Source of the DNA: Bacillota bacterium
Lineage (GTDB): Bacteria > Bacillota > Bacilli > Alicyclobacillales > SLC66
DNA length: 64,000 bases
Direction: 5' to 3'
NCBI GenBank assembly: GCA_021820975.1
Contig: JAKADA010000001.1
Coordinates: 62,001 to 126,000, forward strand
The stretch's first letter is position 1, and each line of letters opens with the position of its first letter. Of the stretch, positions 18,980 through 28,078 are shown piece after piece. The notes beneath the pieces are model-generated. The model had not been told where the DNA came from, did not search any database, and saw nothing but the letters and a program-made list of their open reading frames with translations. The position numbers and the translations under genes were made by a program.

Positions 18980-19957
18980 GTGTCATTTGCTGCTCGTACA
19001 AAAAAGGAATTGACACAAATTCACCAAAAGCCCTGTTGTGAAAAAGCGGAATTGATCGCTATTATTCAGCAATGTGGAATTTTGCGCCCTGTCGAGGATG
19101 CTGAAATTGTGCTCGATGTGGCAACGGAAAATGCTGCTATTGCAAGGCGTATCTACACCTTAATGAAAACGTTGCAACAAGGATCGCTGCAGGTGCTTGT
19201 TCAACGCAAGATGCGCCTTAAGAAGAACAATGTCTACATTGTGCGTATGCGTCACGGTGTAGAGGACTTTCTTATGTCTTTGCACCTTTTCAGTCCGGAG
19301 CGAGGTATCGTACAAGAAATACCAAAAGTTTTCTCGAAAGCATGTTGTAAAAAATCTTTTTTACGGGGCTCCTTTTTGGCAGGTGGATCGGTGAATGATC
19401 CGGATAGTAGTTCCTATCATTTAGAAGTCGCAAGTCACAATGAGCAGCATGCTTATGCGTTGTTGCATTTGATGGATGGGTTTGCTTTACATGGCAAAGT
19501 GATTGATCGCAAAAAAGGTTATATCGTGTATATTAAGGAAGGCGAGAAGATCGTCGATTTTTTGGGACTGATTGGCGCTCATCAGGCGTTATTACGCTTT
19601 GAGGATGTTCGCATTCTAAAAGGTATGCGCAATCAAGTTAACCGCCTTGTGAATTGTGAAACAGCTAATTTGAATAAAACTATCGTAGCGGCAGTCAGGC
19701 AGTTGGACAATATTCGTTTTTTAGATAAAGAATATGGCTTAGAGCGTTTACCTGTGAAACTTCGCGTTGTGGCTATCGCTCGCTTACAAAATCCGGATGT
19801 CACTTTGTCTGAACTGTGTCGATTACTGCCTGATCAAGTCAGTAAGTCTGGACTCAATCATCGATTACGAAAGTTAGATGAGTTAGCCAATAAAGTCCGA
19901 GGTGAACATGGATTTAACGGGAATGTAACTAGCGAAGTAACAGACCGTTTGGTATAA
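18980..19957 (+). CDS. whiA: DNA-binding cell-division regulator WhiA
   Basis: A protein with a LAGLIDADG-like N-terminal domain and a C-terminal helix-turn-helix that affects division and chromosome segregation in Gram-positives. 325 residues. The start SFAARTKKELTQI matches family N-termini, so GTG 18980 (six bases after GGGGGG) is chosen over ATG 18974. The segments FLRGSFLAGGSVNDPD and, at the end, LRLRKLDE-type HTH helices (NHRLRKLDELA) are typical. Confidence 0.95.
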   Translation: MSFAARTKKELTQIHQKPCCEKAELIAIIQQCGILRPVEDAEIVLDVATENAAIARRIYTLMKTLQQGSLQVLVQRKMRLKKNNVYIVRMRHGVEDFLMSLHLFSPERGIVQEIPKVFSKACCKKSFLRGSFLAGGSVNDPDSSSYHLEVASHNEQHAYALLHLMDGFALHGKVIDRKKGYIVYIKEGEKIVDFLGLIGAHQALLRFEDVRILKGMRNQVNRLVNCETANLNKTIVAAVRQLDNIRFLDKEYGLERLPVKLRVVAIARLQNPDVTLSELCRLLPDQVSKSGLNHRLRKLDELANKVRGEHGFNGNVTSEVTDRLV

Positions 19958-20010
19958 TGTGATAAATTCCTGTGCGATGTTTTTGACGTAGGATTGAAGG
20001 AGGTATACCC

Positions 20011-20268
20011 ATGGCAGAACGGACGATTACGGTAAATTTGCGTGGTGGTTTACAGGCACGACCAGCAGCGCTTTTTGTCCAGGAAGCAAATAAGTTTAGC
20101 AGTGATATTCAACTTGAAAAAGACGGAAAGTCAGTCAATGCAAAAAGTATTATGGGTTTAATGTCGCTAGTCATTCCTCGTGGTGTGGACGTGACAATTC
20201 GTGCCAATGGTACGGATGGCGATCTAGCGGTAGAACGTTTAGCCGCACTAGTCACTTCAGAAGAATAA
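20011..20268 (+). CDS. crh: Crh, catabolite-repression HPr-like protein
   Basis: An HPr-fold protein of 85 residues. The catalytic His15 of HPr is replaced by Gln (GGLQARPAAL, Gln15), while regulatory Ser46 is kept (NAKSIMGLM). This is the Crh signature: it cannot carry phosphate for sugar uptake, but HprK can phosphorylate it so that it acts as a CcpA corepressor. It follows whiA, as in Bacillus, with a strong AAGGAGG. A true HPr and enzyme I are not in the window. Confidence 0.93.
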   Translation: MAERTITVNLRGGLQARPAALFVQEANKFSSDIQLEKDGKSVNAKSIMGLMSLVIPRGVDVTIRANGTDGDLAVERLAALVTSEE

Positions 20269-20481
20269 CGCAAACGACAAGAGATCTTAGCAGATGATGT
20301 AACGCGGTCGGGATAAAGAGAGTGGCAGAGACGAAATGATCTTTGCTAACTTTTCTTTTTCGTGGCGGCGTTTTTGCTTTTTTTTCGCCTACATTATAAA
20401 TATCTCCAAGAGCGCATCGAACGAATTCCAGAGCCTTGCTATGCTAGAGCTAGTACAAACTAGTTGGTCAAGGGAAGGAAG

Positions 20482-20934
20482 ATGTCGGTGCAAGCTTTAT
20501 CAAGTTTGCCTAGGTATGAGGGATCAGACGCAGATTTTTTTGCACTCCTTACGAAAGTTGTTTTTTGCACAGGTTTTACGCGTGCTGTCGTGGAAAAGTA
20601 CTGGTCGGGTTTTGAGGAGGCATTCTTGCAATTTGATCTCGATCGGGTTGCAGAGTTTGATGAGTTGATCATAGAAAAGTTAGTCAGTCGTGATTCTCAT
20701 ATCATTAAAAATGCTCGTAAAGTTCGTGCTACCGTGGAAAATGCAAGGGTGTGTCTAGAACTTCGGGAACGGGAGACCACTCTAGCACAATTTGCTAATA
20801 AAGTTTTAGTACAAGGTGAGAAAGATGGCAGCAGAGTCTTGCAAAAGACATTTCATTTGATTGGTGAAAGTGCTTCCAAGGTGCTTTTTACAGAGTTACT
20901 CATCAAAGCTCGTATGGAGATGGAAACGTTGTAA
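20482..20934 (+). CDS. DNA glycosylase-like protein (3-methyladenine glycosylase I family, divergent)
   Basis: A ~150-residue protein resembling the central part of Tag: FFALLTKVVFCTGFTRAVVEKY, then FEEAFLQFDLDRVAEFDE, and SRDSHIIKNARKVRATVENAR. The N-terminal YHDxEW segment and the zinc-binding residues of Tag are absent, so activity is doubtful. The helix-hairpin-helix-like piece FHLIGESASKVLFTELL is near the end. Starts at 20482 (ATG) or 20488 (GTG) are both possible. The 213-base gap before it shows only T-rich sequence. Confidence 0.6.
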   Translation: MSVQALSSLPRYEGSDADFFALLTKVVFCTGFTRAVVEKYWSGFEEAFLQFDLDRVAEFDELIIEKLVSRDSHIIKNARKVRATVENARVCLELRERETTLAQFANKVLVQGEKDGSRVLQKTFHLIGESASKVLFTELLIKARMEMETL

Positions 20935-20997
20935 AATTGATATTGTACAGATTTCTTACCCCGTGTATGATCATAAAAGGAGCGGGGAGGAAGGGAC

Positions 20998-22728
20998 TTG
21001 TTGGGGTACGTACGAAAATTAGCGATGGTATTCGCCTTGGTGATGGTTTTTTCTACGCAATGGGGATTTTACTTACCTGCGACGCAAGTTGTTCATGCCA
21101 CAACGAAACCTTATGAATCTTCGGTTCAAGATAAGATTTCAAAGGTGCTTTCATCGCAAAATGGCGGGCCTGTGGCAAGTCGATTCTTACCATGGCAAAG
21201 TGGTACAGCAATAGCACCCATGCACGCCCAAGCAAAGATGCTCGTTATTGCCGTTGCCTTTCGCAATCAAAAGCAAGAAGAAAGTTTACAAATGATTGAT
21301 TCCCTTTATTTTGCAATGAAAAATTCTGTTGCTTCGTATTATCGACAAGTTTCCTACGGACAGTTTGACTTACAAGGAAACGTAGTGGGCGATCCGTTAC
21401 ATCATGGAAGGTTCCTCACTTTACCGCACACAGAGTCCTACTATGCAGGACTGGATAATGGATCGGGGAGCCCTTATCCCAATGATGACGATGGTATCGT
21501 TAACGATGCGATCCGTTTATTGCGCAAGGATGGATTTAATTTTCAACCGTATGTTGAAAATGGTCAAATTCCCTATCTCTCTTTGGTATTTACAGGGTAT
21601 GGTGCTGATGTTGATCCAACAGATGCCGCGCTCGTGTGGCCTGTAGAAAGTACTTTAGGCAAAATGATTCGTGTGCCCTATATGCCAGTACTGCACACGG
21701 TTTCGTCAGGACAGCATCAGACAACGATGGCGTATGCAAACATTGTAAACTATGATTTGGTTCCAGAATTATCCGATCAATCTGGAGCACCTTCAACGAT
21801 TGGCGTGTATGCTCATGAATTCGGCCATTTATTAGGGCTTGATGATCTTTATGATACCTCATCATCAGATCAAGCTGGACAAGGTGATGGTCCATGGTCG
21901 ATCATGGCGCAAGGAAATTGGAACGGCAATCCACAAGGTGCACAGCCCGCAGAGTTAGATCCTCTTTCTCGCATCTTGCTTGGGTGGGTTAAACCGATCG
22001 TTATTCGTGAGAGTATTACCGGTCTAACGATACCGCCGATTGAATCGAGTCCCACCGTGTATGCATTGATGCCTTCAGGAACGCAAAAAGACTATTTTTT
22101 ATTAGATAACGTAGAGCCTATTTCTGATGATGTTGCGTTACCTGGTTTTGGTTTACTTATTTGGCATATCGATGGAAGAATGGCTACATTCACCAGTCCT
22201 GATTGGGTCAATAATGTGCTCAATTCCCCATCACAAAATAAGACACATCATGATGATGTTATGATTGAAGAGGCGAATGGGTCGAAGGATTTGCTGTCTC
22301 CATCAGGTGAAATCTCACCTGGTACGGACACCTATCCTTCGCTAGCCAACAACCAATTTACGGCAACGAGTAAACCTAACAATTTGTTGTGGGATGGGCA
22401 AAGTGTTGGGATCGATTTGACGAATATCAGCGTGAATTCAAACATGGTCACCGTTGACGTTCTAGACAAGCAATCCGGAGCATCGCTTGTGATACAGCGC
22501 CCAAACAAGAATCTAAACATGATTCGTACTCAACGTGTCACCTTACATGCATTGTATACTGAAGGTGGGCACACAGTGGATGTATCTCATGAAGGGGTTT
22601 TTTCTGTTATGGCAGGTGGTGCCATCTTGCACGGAAATGTCGCAACATTTACTCAGGATGGGACGGTTATTATCTCTGTTTTTGCTAGACACTTAACCTC
22701 ATTGATTTACTTACATGTGATGGGCTAG
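20998..22728 (+). CDS. Secreted M6-family (immune inhibitor A-like) metalloprotease
   Basis: An exported zinc protease of ~576 residues with an N-terminal signal peptide (KLAMVFALVMVFSTQWGFYL). The zinc site is HEFGHLLGLDD (first His ~residue 273), followed by LYDTSSS and PWSIMAQGNW, which carries the M6 Met-turn. The C-terminal ~150 residues look like a beta-rich region (LVIQRPNKNLNMIRTQRVTL). TTG 20998 and TTG 21001 are both possible after GGGGAGGAAGGG. A role in extracellular protein degradation is likely, substrate unknown. Confidence 0.85.
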   Translation: MLGYVRKLAMVFALVMVFSTQWGFYLPATQVVHATTKPYESSVQDKISKVLSSQNGGPVASRFLPWQSGTAIAPMHAQAKMLVIAVAFRNQKQEESLQMIDSLYFAMKNSVASYYRQVSYGQFDLQGNVVGDPLHHGRFLTLPHTESYYAGLDNGSGSPYPNDDDGIVNDAIRLLRKDGFNFQPYVENGQIPYLSLVFTGYGADVDPTDAALVWPVESTLGKMIRVPYMPVLHTVSSGQHQTTMAYANIVNYDLVPELSDQSGAPSTIGVYAHEFGHLLGLDDLYDTSSSDQAGQGDGPWSIMAQGNWNGNPQGAQPAELDPLSRILLGWVKPIVIRESITGLTIPPIESSPTVYALMPSGTQKDYFLLDNVEPISDDVALPGFGLLIWHIDGRMATFTSPDWVNNVLNSPSQNKTHHDDVMIEEANGSKDLLSPSGEISPGTDTYPSLANNQFTATSKPNNLLWDGQSVGIDLTNISVNSNMVTVDVLDKQSGASLVIQRPNKNLNMIRTQRVTLHALYTEGGHTVDVSHEGVFSVMAGGAILHGNVATFTQDGTVIISVFARHLTSLIYLHVMG

Positions 22729-22760
22729 TGTATCGGATACTACAAAGGAAGTGTTCCTAC

Positions 22761-23849
22761 TTGAAAGAACGTCTAGAAAAGATGCTTCAACGTATGCTTG
22801 CGCGAGGACTAACGCATATGATTTTAGCGCCGGGTGCGAGCTTTGAATATGTTACGGGAAAGCACATACACAAAAGCGAACGTCTTACGTTATTGGGTAT
22901 GGCCCAAGATGGCACGGTGGGAATCATAGTGCCCTTACTTGAAGAAGGGACTTACCGTGATCATGATGAATGGACGCTTTTTACGTTTACCGATGAAGAT
23001 GGTTATGAGGTCGCAAGAAATGATTTTGTTCATTTTTTAAATCTTATTCCAAGCAGTAAAATTGGTATTGAACAAGGCCAATTGCGTTTGTTCGAAGCCA
23101 ATGCATTGCAAGAATTCGCACAAGGCTTTGTAACAGCTGATGATCTTGTGATGAGTTTACGCTTGATTAAAGACGCGACAGAAATCAAAGCAATTGAACG
23201 CGCGGCTAACATTGTTGATCAAGCATTGCAAGATATGTTGCCGATCTTAAAGGTGGGCATGGCTGAAGTTGAGGTTGCAGCAGAATTAGAGTATCGCATG
23301 CGACGTCTTGGTTCAGCGGGCGTCCCCTTTTCAACGATCGTTTGCGCAGGGGAACGTGCGTCTTTACCTCATGGCGATCCATCTTGGCGCAAGATTTGTG
23401 AAGGGGAACTCGTTGTTCTTGATTACGGTGCCATGGTTCATGGCTACAGCGCTGATACGACACGGACACTTTCTTTTGGGGATCCAGGTCATGAAGCCCG
23501 TCATGTCTACGAAACGGTAAAAAAAGCTCAAGTTACAGCTTTATCGATCATACGACCTGGTATTAGCGCGCAAGACGTAGACAAGGCAGCACGTGACGTG
23601 ATTGAGGATGCTGGTTTTGGACCTTATTTTACACATCGCACAGGACATGGCTTAGGGCTTGATGTGCACGAATTTCCTAGCATTATGAAAGGAAATGATC
23701 TACGTTTAGAACAAGGTATGGTATTTACTGTGGAACCGGGTATTTATCTACCTTCACAAATGGGTGTACGCATTGAGGACGATGTGGTTATAACCGAAGA
23801 CGGGGTGCGCATTTTGACACAATTCCCTAAGGAATTGGTGATTCTATAA
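22761..23849 (+). CDS. M24-family Xaa-Pro aminopeptidase/dipeptidase
   Basis: A cytoplasmic dimetal peptidase of 362 residues for proline-containing peptides. The pita-bread fold ligands are visible: VVLDYGAMVHGYSADTTRT (two Asp), HRTGHGLGLDVHE (His), VEPGIYLP (Glu) and VRIEDDVV (Glu). I take TTG 22761 after AAAGGAAG rather than the frame's earlier GTG, because the family-like N-terminus starts there. It follows the secreted protease closely, so both may serve peptide use. Confidence 0.9.
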   Translation: MKERLEKMLQRMLARGLTHMILAPGASFEYVTGKHIHKSERLTLLGMAQDGTVGIIVPLLEEGTYRDHDEWTLFTFTDEDGYEVARNDFVHFLNLIPSSKIGIEQGQLRLFEANALQEFAQGFVTADDLVMSLRLIKDATEIKAIERAANIVDQALQDMLPILKVGMAEVEVAAELEYRMRRLGSAGVPFSTIVCAGERASLPHGDPSWRKICEGELVVLDYGAMVHGYSADTTRTLSFGDPGHEARHVYETVKKAQVTALSIIRPGISAQDVDKAARDVIEDAGFGPYFTHRTGHGLGLDVHEFPSIMKGNDLRLEQGMVFTVEPGIYLPSQMGVRIEDDVVITEDGVRILTQFPKELVIL

Positions 23850-23879
23850 CTTTTTATTCTTTTGTAAGGGGGCACACGG

Positions 23880-24407
23880 ATGGATCGTAAAGAACGCTTA
23901 GTACAATTGCTTGGCCAAAGCGATCGTCCGATTAGAGGAACGGATCTAGCGCGCCAGTTTGGCGTAACTCGCCAAGTTATCGTCAAAGACATCGCGGTAT
24001 TGCGTGCGCAAGGATTTTCTATTGTGGCCACGCCCCAAGGATACTTCGAACAAAAGAAGCTTGCTGTCGGACAAAAAGATGCGGCTATTTATCGTGTTTT
24101 AACAATCAAACATGAGCCACATGAAACGGAGCAAGAATTGACGGTGTTAGTTGATGCAGGGGTGACTGTGTTAGATGTTTCTGTCGACCATCCGATCTAT
24201 GGGGAATTTGTTGCCAATCTGATGTTTCGTTCAAGACGAGATGTACAGCATTTTATGCATCAGATTAATGAAGAGCAAGTTCCGTTGTTGTTAACACTTA
24301 CGGGAGGGGTACATCGTCACACGCTTTCATGCCCTGACGAAAAGGCGATGCAAGAGGCAATTGGTACGCTACGAGCACTGGGTTTTGAATTGCTGGAGGA
24401 TTCTTGA
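23880..24407 (+). CDS. niaR: Niacin-responsive repressor NiaR (HTH plus 3H domain)
   Basis: A 175-residue repressor of NAD-synthesis and niacin-transport genes. The N-terminal winged helix is RGTDLARQFGVTRQVIVKDI. The C-terminal 3H ligand domain carries the histidines in VSVDHPIYGE and GGVHRHTLSC, which bind metal/niacin in this family. No nad genes adjoin it, so its targets lie elsewhere. Confidence 0.9.
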   Translation: MDRKERLVQLLGQSDRPIRGTDLARQFGVTRQVIVKDIAVLRAQGFSIVATPQGYFEQKKLAVGQKDAAIYRVLTIKHEPHETEQELTVLVDAGVTVLDVSVDHPIYGEFVANLMFRSRRDVQHFMHQINEEQVPLLLTLTGGVHRHTLSCPDEKAMQEAIGTLRALGFELLEDS

Positions 24408-24432
24408 AAATTATCAATATCGTCGATAATTT
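24408..24432 (+). repeat. Small inverted repeat between niaR and pyc
   Basis: AAATTATC (24408-24415) and GATAATTT (24425-24432) form an 8-bp AT-rich inverted repeat immediately after niaR. It may be a weak terminator or an operator; it has no T-tail of note. Confidence 0.35.
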
Positions 24433-24462
24433 CTTACAAAAGCGTCACCTTTCAGGTACAAT
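24433..24462 (+). promoter_or_regulatory. Putative promoter of pyc
   Basis: CTTACA (24433-24438) and TACAAT (24457-24462) are separated by 18 bases and lie ~40 bases before the pyc start. The -35 is poor. Confidence 0.45.
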
Positions 24463-24500
24463 AGACTATAGAGAAATGTGTGTAAGGGAGAGAGACACGA

Positions 24501-27500
24501 GTGGAATTTCATAAAGTATTGGTGGCTAACCGCGGAGAGATTGCGATTCGCATCTGTCGTGCCTGTACCGAACTTGGTATTCAGACGGTCGCAATTTACT
24601 CGAAAGAAGATAGTTTGGCTTTACATCGGTATAAAGCTGATGAAGCTTATCTTGTTGGCGAGGGAAAGGGTCCTGTAGAGGCCTATCTTGATATCGACTC
24701 GATTATCGACATTGCAACACGCTATGATTGCGATGCCATTCACCCAGGCTATGGGTTTTTATCAGAAAATGAAGATTTTGCAAAGGCTTGTGCCGATGCT
24801 GGTATTACGTTTATCGGCCCAACGCCTGAACATCTGCGTATGTTTGGCGATAAAGTAACCGCACGACAAGTGGCGAAGCAAGCAGGTGTGTCTGTTGTCC
24901 CAGGCAGTGACGGTGAAGTCACGGTGGATCAGGCAAGAGATTTTGCGAAAGTCCATGGTTATCCGTTGATCCTTAAAGCGACAAGTGGTGGCGGCGGTCG
25001 TGGCATGCGGGTAGTAGCAAGTGATGATGAATTAGCTGAGGCATTCACCCGTGCAAGTTCTGAAGCGCAAACATCGTTCGGTCGATCAAGCATTTATGTC
25101 GAAAAGTATGTTTTAGATCCCAAACATATTGAAGTCCAAATTTTAGGTGATACACATGGCAATATTGTTCATTTATTTGAACGTGATTGTTCTATTCAAC
25201 GACGACATCAAAAAGTGATTGAGGTTGCACCTTCGATGTTGCCTGATACTTTGCGCAACCAAATTTGTGAGACAGCATTGCATCTTATGAAAAGTGTTTC
25301 CTATGTAAATGCAGGAACAGTTGAGTTTTTATTGGGTCCAGATGGTGAATTTTATTTTATTGAAGTGAATCCGCGTGTGCAAGTCGAACATACCATTACG
25401 GAGTTGATCACTGGTATCGATATTGTGCAGGCACAAATTATGATCGCTCAAGGATTGGCATTAACCGCTTCACAGATTGGTATCAGTAAACAGTCGGATA
25501 TCGTAAGCCGTGGATATGCTTTGCAATGCCGAGTGACGACCGAAGACCCACAAAATAACTTTTTACCGGATACAGGTCGGATCACAGCCTATCGTTCGGG
25601 TGCAGGGTTTGGTGTGCGACTGGACGGCGGCAATGGATATATTGGCGCTCGCATCTTGCCTTATTACGATTCCATGCTGACTAAAGTCTCCGTCTGGGCA
25701 TTGAGCTTTGATGCTGCTATTGCGAAGATGAGGCGCTCTTTGGCAGAGTTTCGTATTCGCGGCGTAAAAACGAATATTCCTTTTTTGGATAATGTGATTA
25801 ACCATGAAGAATTTCGTAATGGACGATACAACGTCAGTATGATCGATTCCCATCCTGAATTATTTGCTTTTCGTAAGCGTTTAAATCGTGGTACCAAATT
25901 GCTTGAGTATATCGCTGATATTACGGTGAATGGTTGCGAAGGTGTGCGGGCTAACTTTAAAAAGCCCCTGATCGAGGTGCCCAAACTTCCGACTTATGCC
26001 CCACATGACAATCCGCCTAAAGGCACTCGCGATGTGTTACTTGAAGAGGGCGTCGATGGTTTGATTCGCTATCTAAAGCAAGACAATCGCCTGTGGTTGA
26101 CTGACACGACCTTACGTGATGCGCACCAATCGTTGTTAGCTACGCGCATGAGGACGTACGATATGATTAAGATCGCAGAGACGATTGCTCATGAGACACC
26201 GCAATTATTTTCCTTAGAAATGTGGGGCGGCGCCACGTTTGATACGTCGATGCGCTTCTTGCGGGAAGATCCATGGGATCGACTTGAACAATTGCGCGCA
26301 CGCATTCCATCCATTTTGTTTCAGATGCTATTGCGTGGATCCAATGCTGTTGGGTATCGCAATTATCCAGATAACGTTGTCACCAAGTTTATTGATGAAG
26401 CTTCGTATGCAGGCATCGATGTTTTTCGTATCTTTGATAGTCTAAATTGGCTGCCGAATATGACGGTATCAATCGATCGTGTTAGGCAAAATGGAAAAGT
26501 AGCCGAGGCAGCTATCTGCTACACAGGAGATATACTGGATCCTACACGTACAAAGTACTCTTTAAACTACTACATCAATATGGCGAAAGAGCTGGAAAAA
26601 GCGGGAGCACAAATTCTTGCGATTAAAGACATGGCAGGCCTACTTAAACCGTTTGCCGCCTACGAGCTTGTTAAGGCACTTAAAGAACATGTTGGGTTGC
26701 CGATTCATATGCATACGCATGATACGGCCGCAACAGGTGTTGCTTCTATTATCAAAGCAGCTGAAGCTGGATTAGACATTGCAGATGTTGCGGTCAGTTC
26801 GATGGCTGGTATGACATCACAACCGAGTTCCATTGCTGTGTCCGCTGCATTTACAGGATCGCCGCGCGATACACAAGTTGGCGTAGAAAATCTACAAATT
26901 CTAACAGAATACTTTGGCACGGTTCGAGAAATGTACGCTCCTTTTGAAGGTGGCTTGCAGGCAGGTTTAGCTGATGTTTATGAACATGAAATGCCAGGTG
27001 GGCAATACACCAATTTACAAAAACAAGCGGAGTCGATGGGGCTTGGTGCTCGGTTTGGTGAGGTGAAAGATGCTTATCGGGTTGTCAATCAAGTTCTTGG
27101 TGATATTGTTAAAGTAACACCATCTTCTAAGATGGTTGGGGATTTGGCGCTCTTTTATGTGCAAAACAACCTGACCATAGAGGAACTGAAACGCCGTGCA
27201 TCCGAGCTTGATTATCCGGCCTCTGTTGTGGATTACTTTATGGGCTATATGGGTCAACCACCCGGTGGTTTTCCTTCATGGTTGCAAACAGCGGTGCTCA
27301 AAGGTCGCCAGCCACTTACCGTGCGCCCGGGTAGTACCATGGAGCCGATCGATTTTGATCAATTGGCGCAAGAGCTCAATCATAAGTCAGGGCGTATCGT
27401 GACATCTCGTGATGTGTGTTCTTATGCATTATATCCACAAGTGACACTTGATTTCTTTGCTTCGCAAAATCAATTTGGAAACTTGTCTGTGTTAGATACG

Positions 27501-27932
27501 TCAACGTTCTTTTTTGGGCTAAAACCAGGCGAAGAAGTCTTCGTTGAAATAGACCCAGGGAAAACGTTAGTGATTAAGTTGATTTCTATCTCGGCACCAC
27601 GTGCAGATGGAACACGTGTGGTCTTTTTTGAATTAAATGGTCAACCGCGGGAAGTTGAAGTTGTCGATCGTTCGCAGACAACAGCGGTAACAAAGCGACG
27701 TAAAGCAAATCCTGCTGATATACGAGAACTCGGCGCGTCGATGTCAGGGACTGTGGTCAGTATGATGGTAGAAGACGGTGATTACGTGACCGAGGGGCAA
27801 TTCTTGTTGGTGACAGAAGCGATGAAAATGGAGATGCAAGTTCAAGCACCAGTGACAGGTCATGTCAAACATGTCGCTGTACGTGTGGGTGAGACAGTGC
27901 AAGTTGGCGATTTACTTGTTGTTTTCGAGTAA
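24501..27932 (+). CDS. pyc: Pyruvate carboxylase
   Basis: A single-chain biotin enzyme of 1143 residues that makes oxaloacetate from pyruvate and bicarbonate. Biotin carboxylase (~1-450) has ATSGGGGRGMRVV and the FIEVNPRVQVEHT segment. The carboxyltransferase (~520-800) has LTDTTLRDAHQSLLATRMR and a metal site in IHMHTHDTAATG. The C-terminal biotinyl domain ends with VTEAMKMEMQVQ, whose Lys is biotinylated. The start is GTG 24501 after AAGGGAGAG. It is a single-gene unit. Confidence 0.97.
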   Translation: MEFHKVLVANRGEIAIRICRACTELGIQTVAIYSKEDSLALHRYKADEAYLVGEGKGPVEAYLDIDSIIDIATRYDCDAIHPGYGFLSENEDFAKACADAGITFIGPTPEHLRMFGDKVTARQVAKQAGVSVVPGSDGEVTVDQARDFAKVHGYPLILKATSGGGGRGMRVVASDDELAEAFTRASSEAQTSFGRSSIYVEKYVLDPKHIEVQILGDTHGNIVHLFERDCSIQRRHQKVIEVAPSMLPDTLRNQICETALHLMKSVSYVNAGTVEFLLGPDGEFYFIEVNPRVQVEHTITELITGIDIVQAQIMIAQGLALTASQIGISKQSDIVSRGYALQCRVTTEDPQNNFLPDTGRITAYRSGAGFGVRLDGGNGYIGARILPYYDSMLTKVSVWALSFDAAIAKMRRSLAEFRIRGVKTNIPFLDNVINHEEFRNGRYNVSMIDSHPELFAFRKRLNRGTKLLEYIADITVNGCEGVRANFKKPLIEVPKLPTYAPHDNPPKGTRDVLLEEGVDGLIRYLKQDNRLWLTDTTLRDAHQSLLATRMRTYDMIKIAETIAHETPQLFSLEMWGGATFDTSMRFLREDPWDRLEQLRARIPSILFQMLLRGSNAVGYRNYPDNVVTKFIDEASYAGIDVFRIFDSLNWLPNMTVSIDRVRQNGKVAEAAICYTGDILDPTRTKYSLNYYINMAKELEKAGAQILAIKDMAGLLKPFAAYELVKALKEHVGLPIHMHTHDTAATGVASIIKAAEAGLDIADVAVSSMAGMTSQPSSIAVSAAFTGSPRDTQVGVENLQILTEYFGTVREMYAPFEGGLQAGLADVYEHEMPGGQYTNLQKQAESMGLGARFGEVKDAYRVVNQVLGDIVKVTPSSKMVGDLALFYVQNNLTIEELKRRASELDYPASVVDYFMGYMGQPPGGFPSWLQTAVLKGRQPLTVRPGSTMEPIDFDQLAQELNHKSGRIVTSRDVCSYALYPQVTLDFFASQNQFGNLSVLDTSTFFFGLKPGEEVFVEIDPGKTLVIKLISISAPRADGTRVVFFELNGQPREVEVVDRSQTTAVTKRRKANPADIRELGASMSGTVVSMMVEDGDYVTEGQFLLVTEAMKMEMQVQAPVTGHVKHVAVRVGETVQVGDLLVVFE

Positions 27933-27954
27933 TGCGTTATGGATGAATAGAATA

Positions 27955-27984
27955 CAAATGGCGTGCCAATCGGCACGCCATTTG
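27955..27984. terminator. Perfect 13-bp hairpin after pyc
   Basis: CAAATGGCGTGCC (27955-27967), loop AATC, and GGCACGCCATTTG (27972-27984) form a perfect stem 23 bases after the pyc stop. No T-run follows, so it is terminator-like but atypical. The ~95 bases to the next gene show nothing else. Confidence 0.65.
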
Positions 27985-28078
27985 AGTATGAAGCATTATT
28001 CAAGTTAATCACCTTGGTTCACTATCTCAGAATGAAACCCGTTAACCAAGATGGATCTTTCTTTTTCGTACTTGTAGC

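Noticed and set aside
20336-20668. Open frame of ~110 codons in the gap after crh
   Set aside because: Composition is T-rich and Cys/Phe/Arg-heavy. It overlaps the glycosylase-like gene in another frame and resembles no family.
27971-27987. Sigma-54-like sequence CGGCACGCCATTTGAG after pyc
   Set aside because: The -12 lacks the essential GC, and the match arises from the arm of a perfect hairpin.
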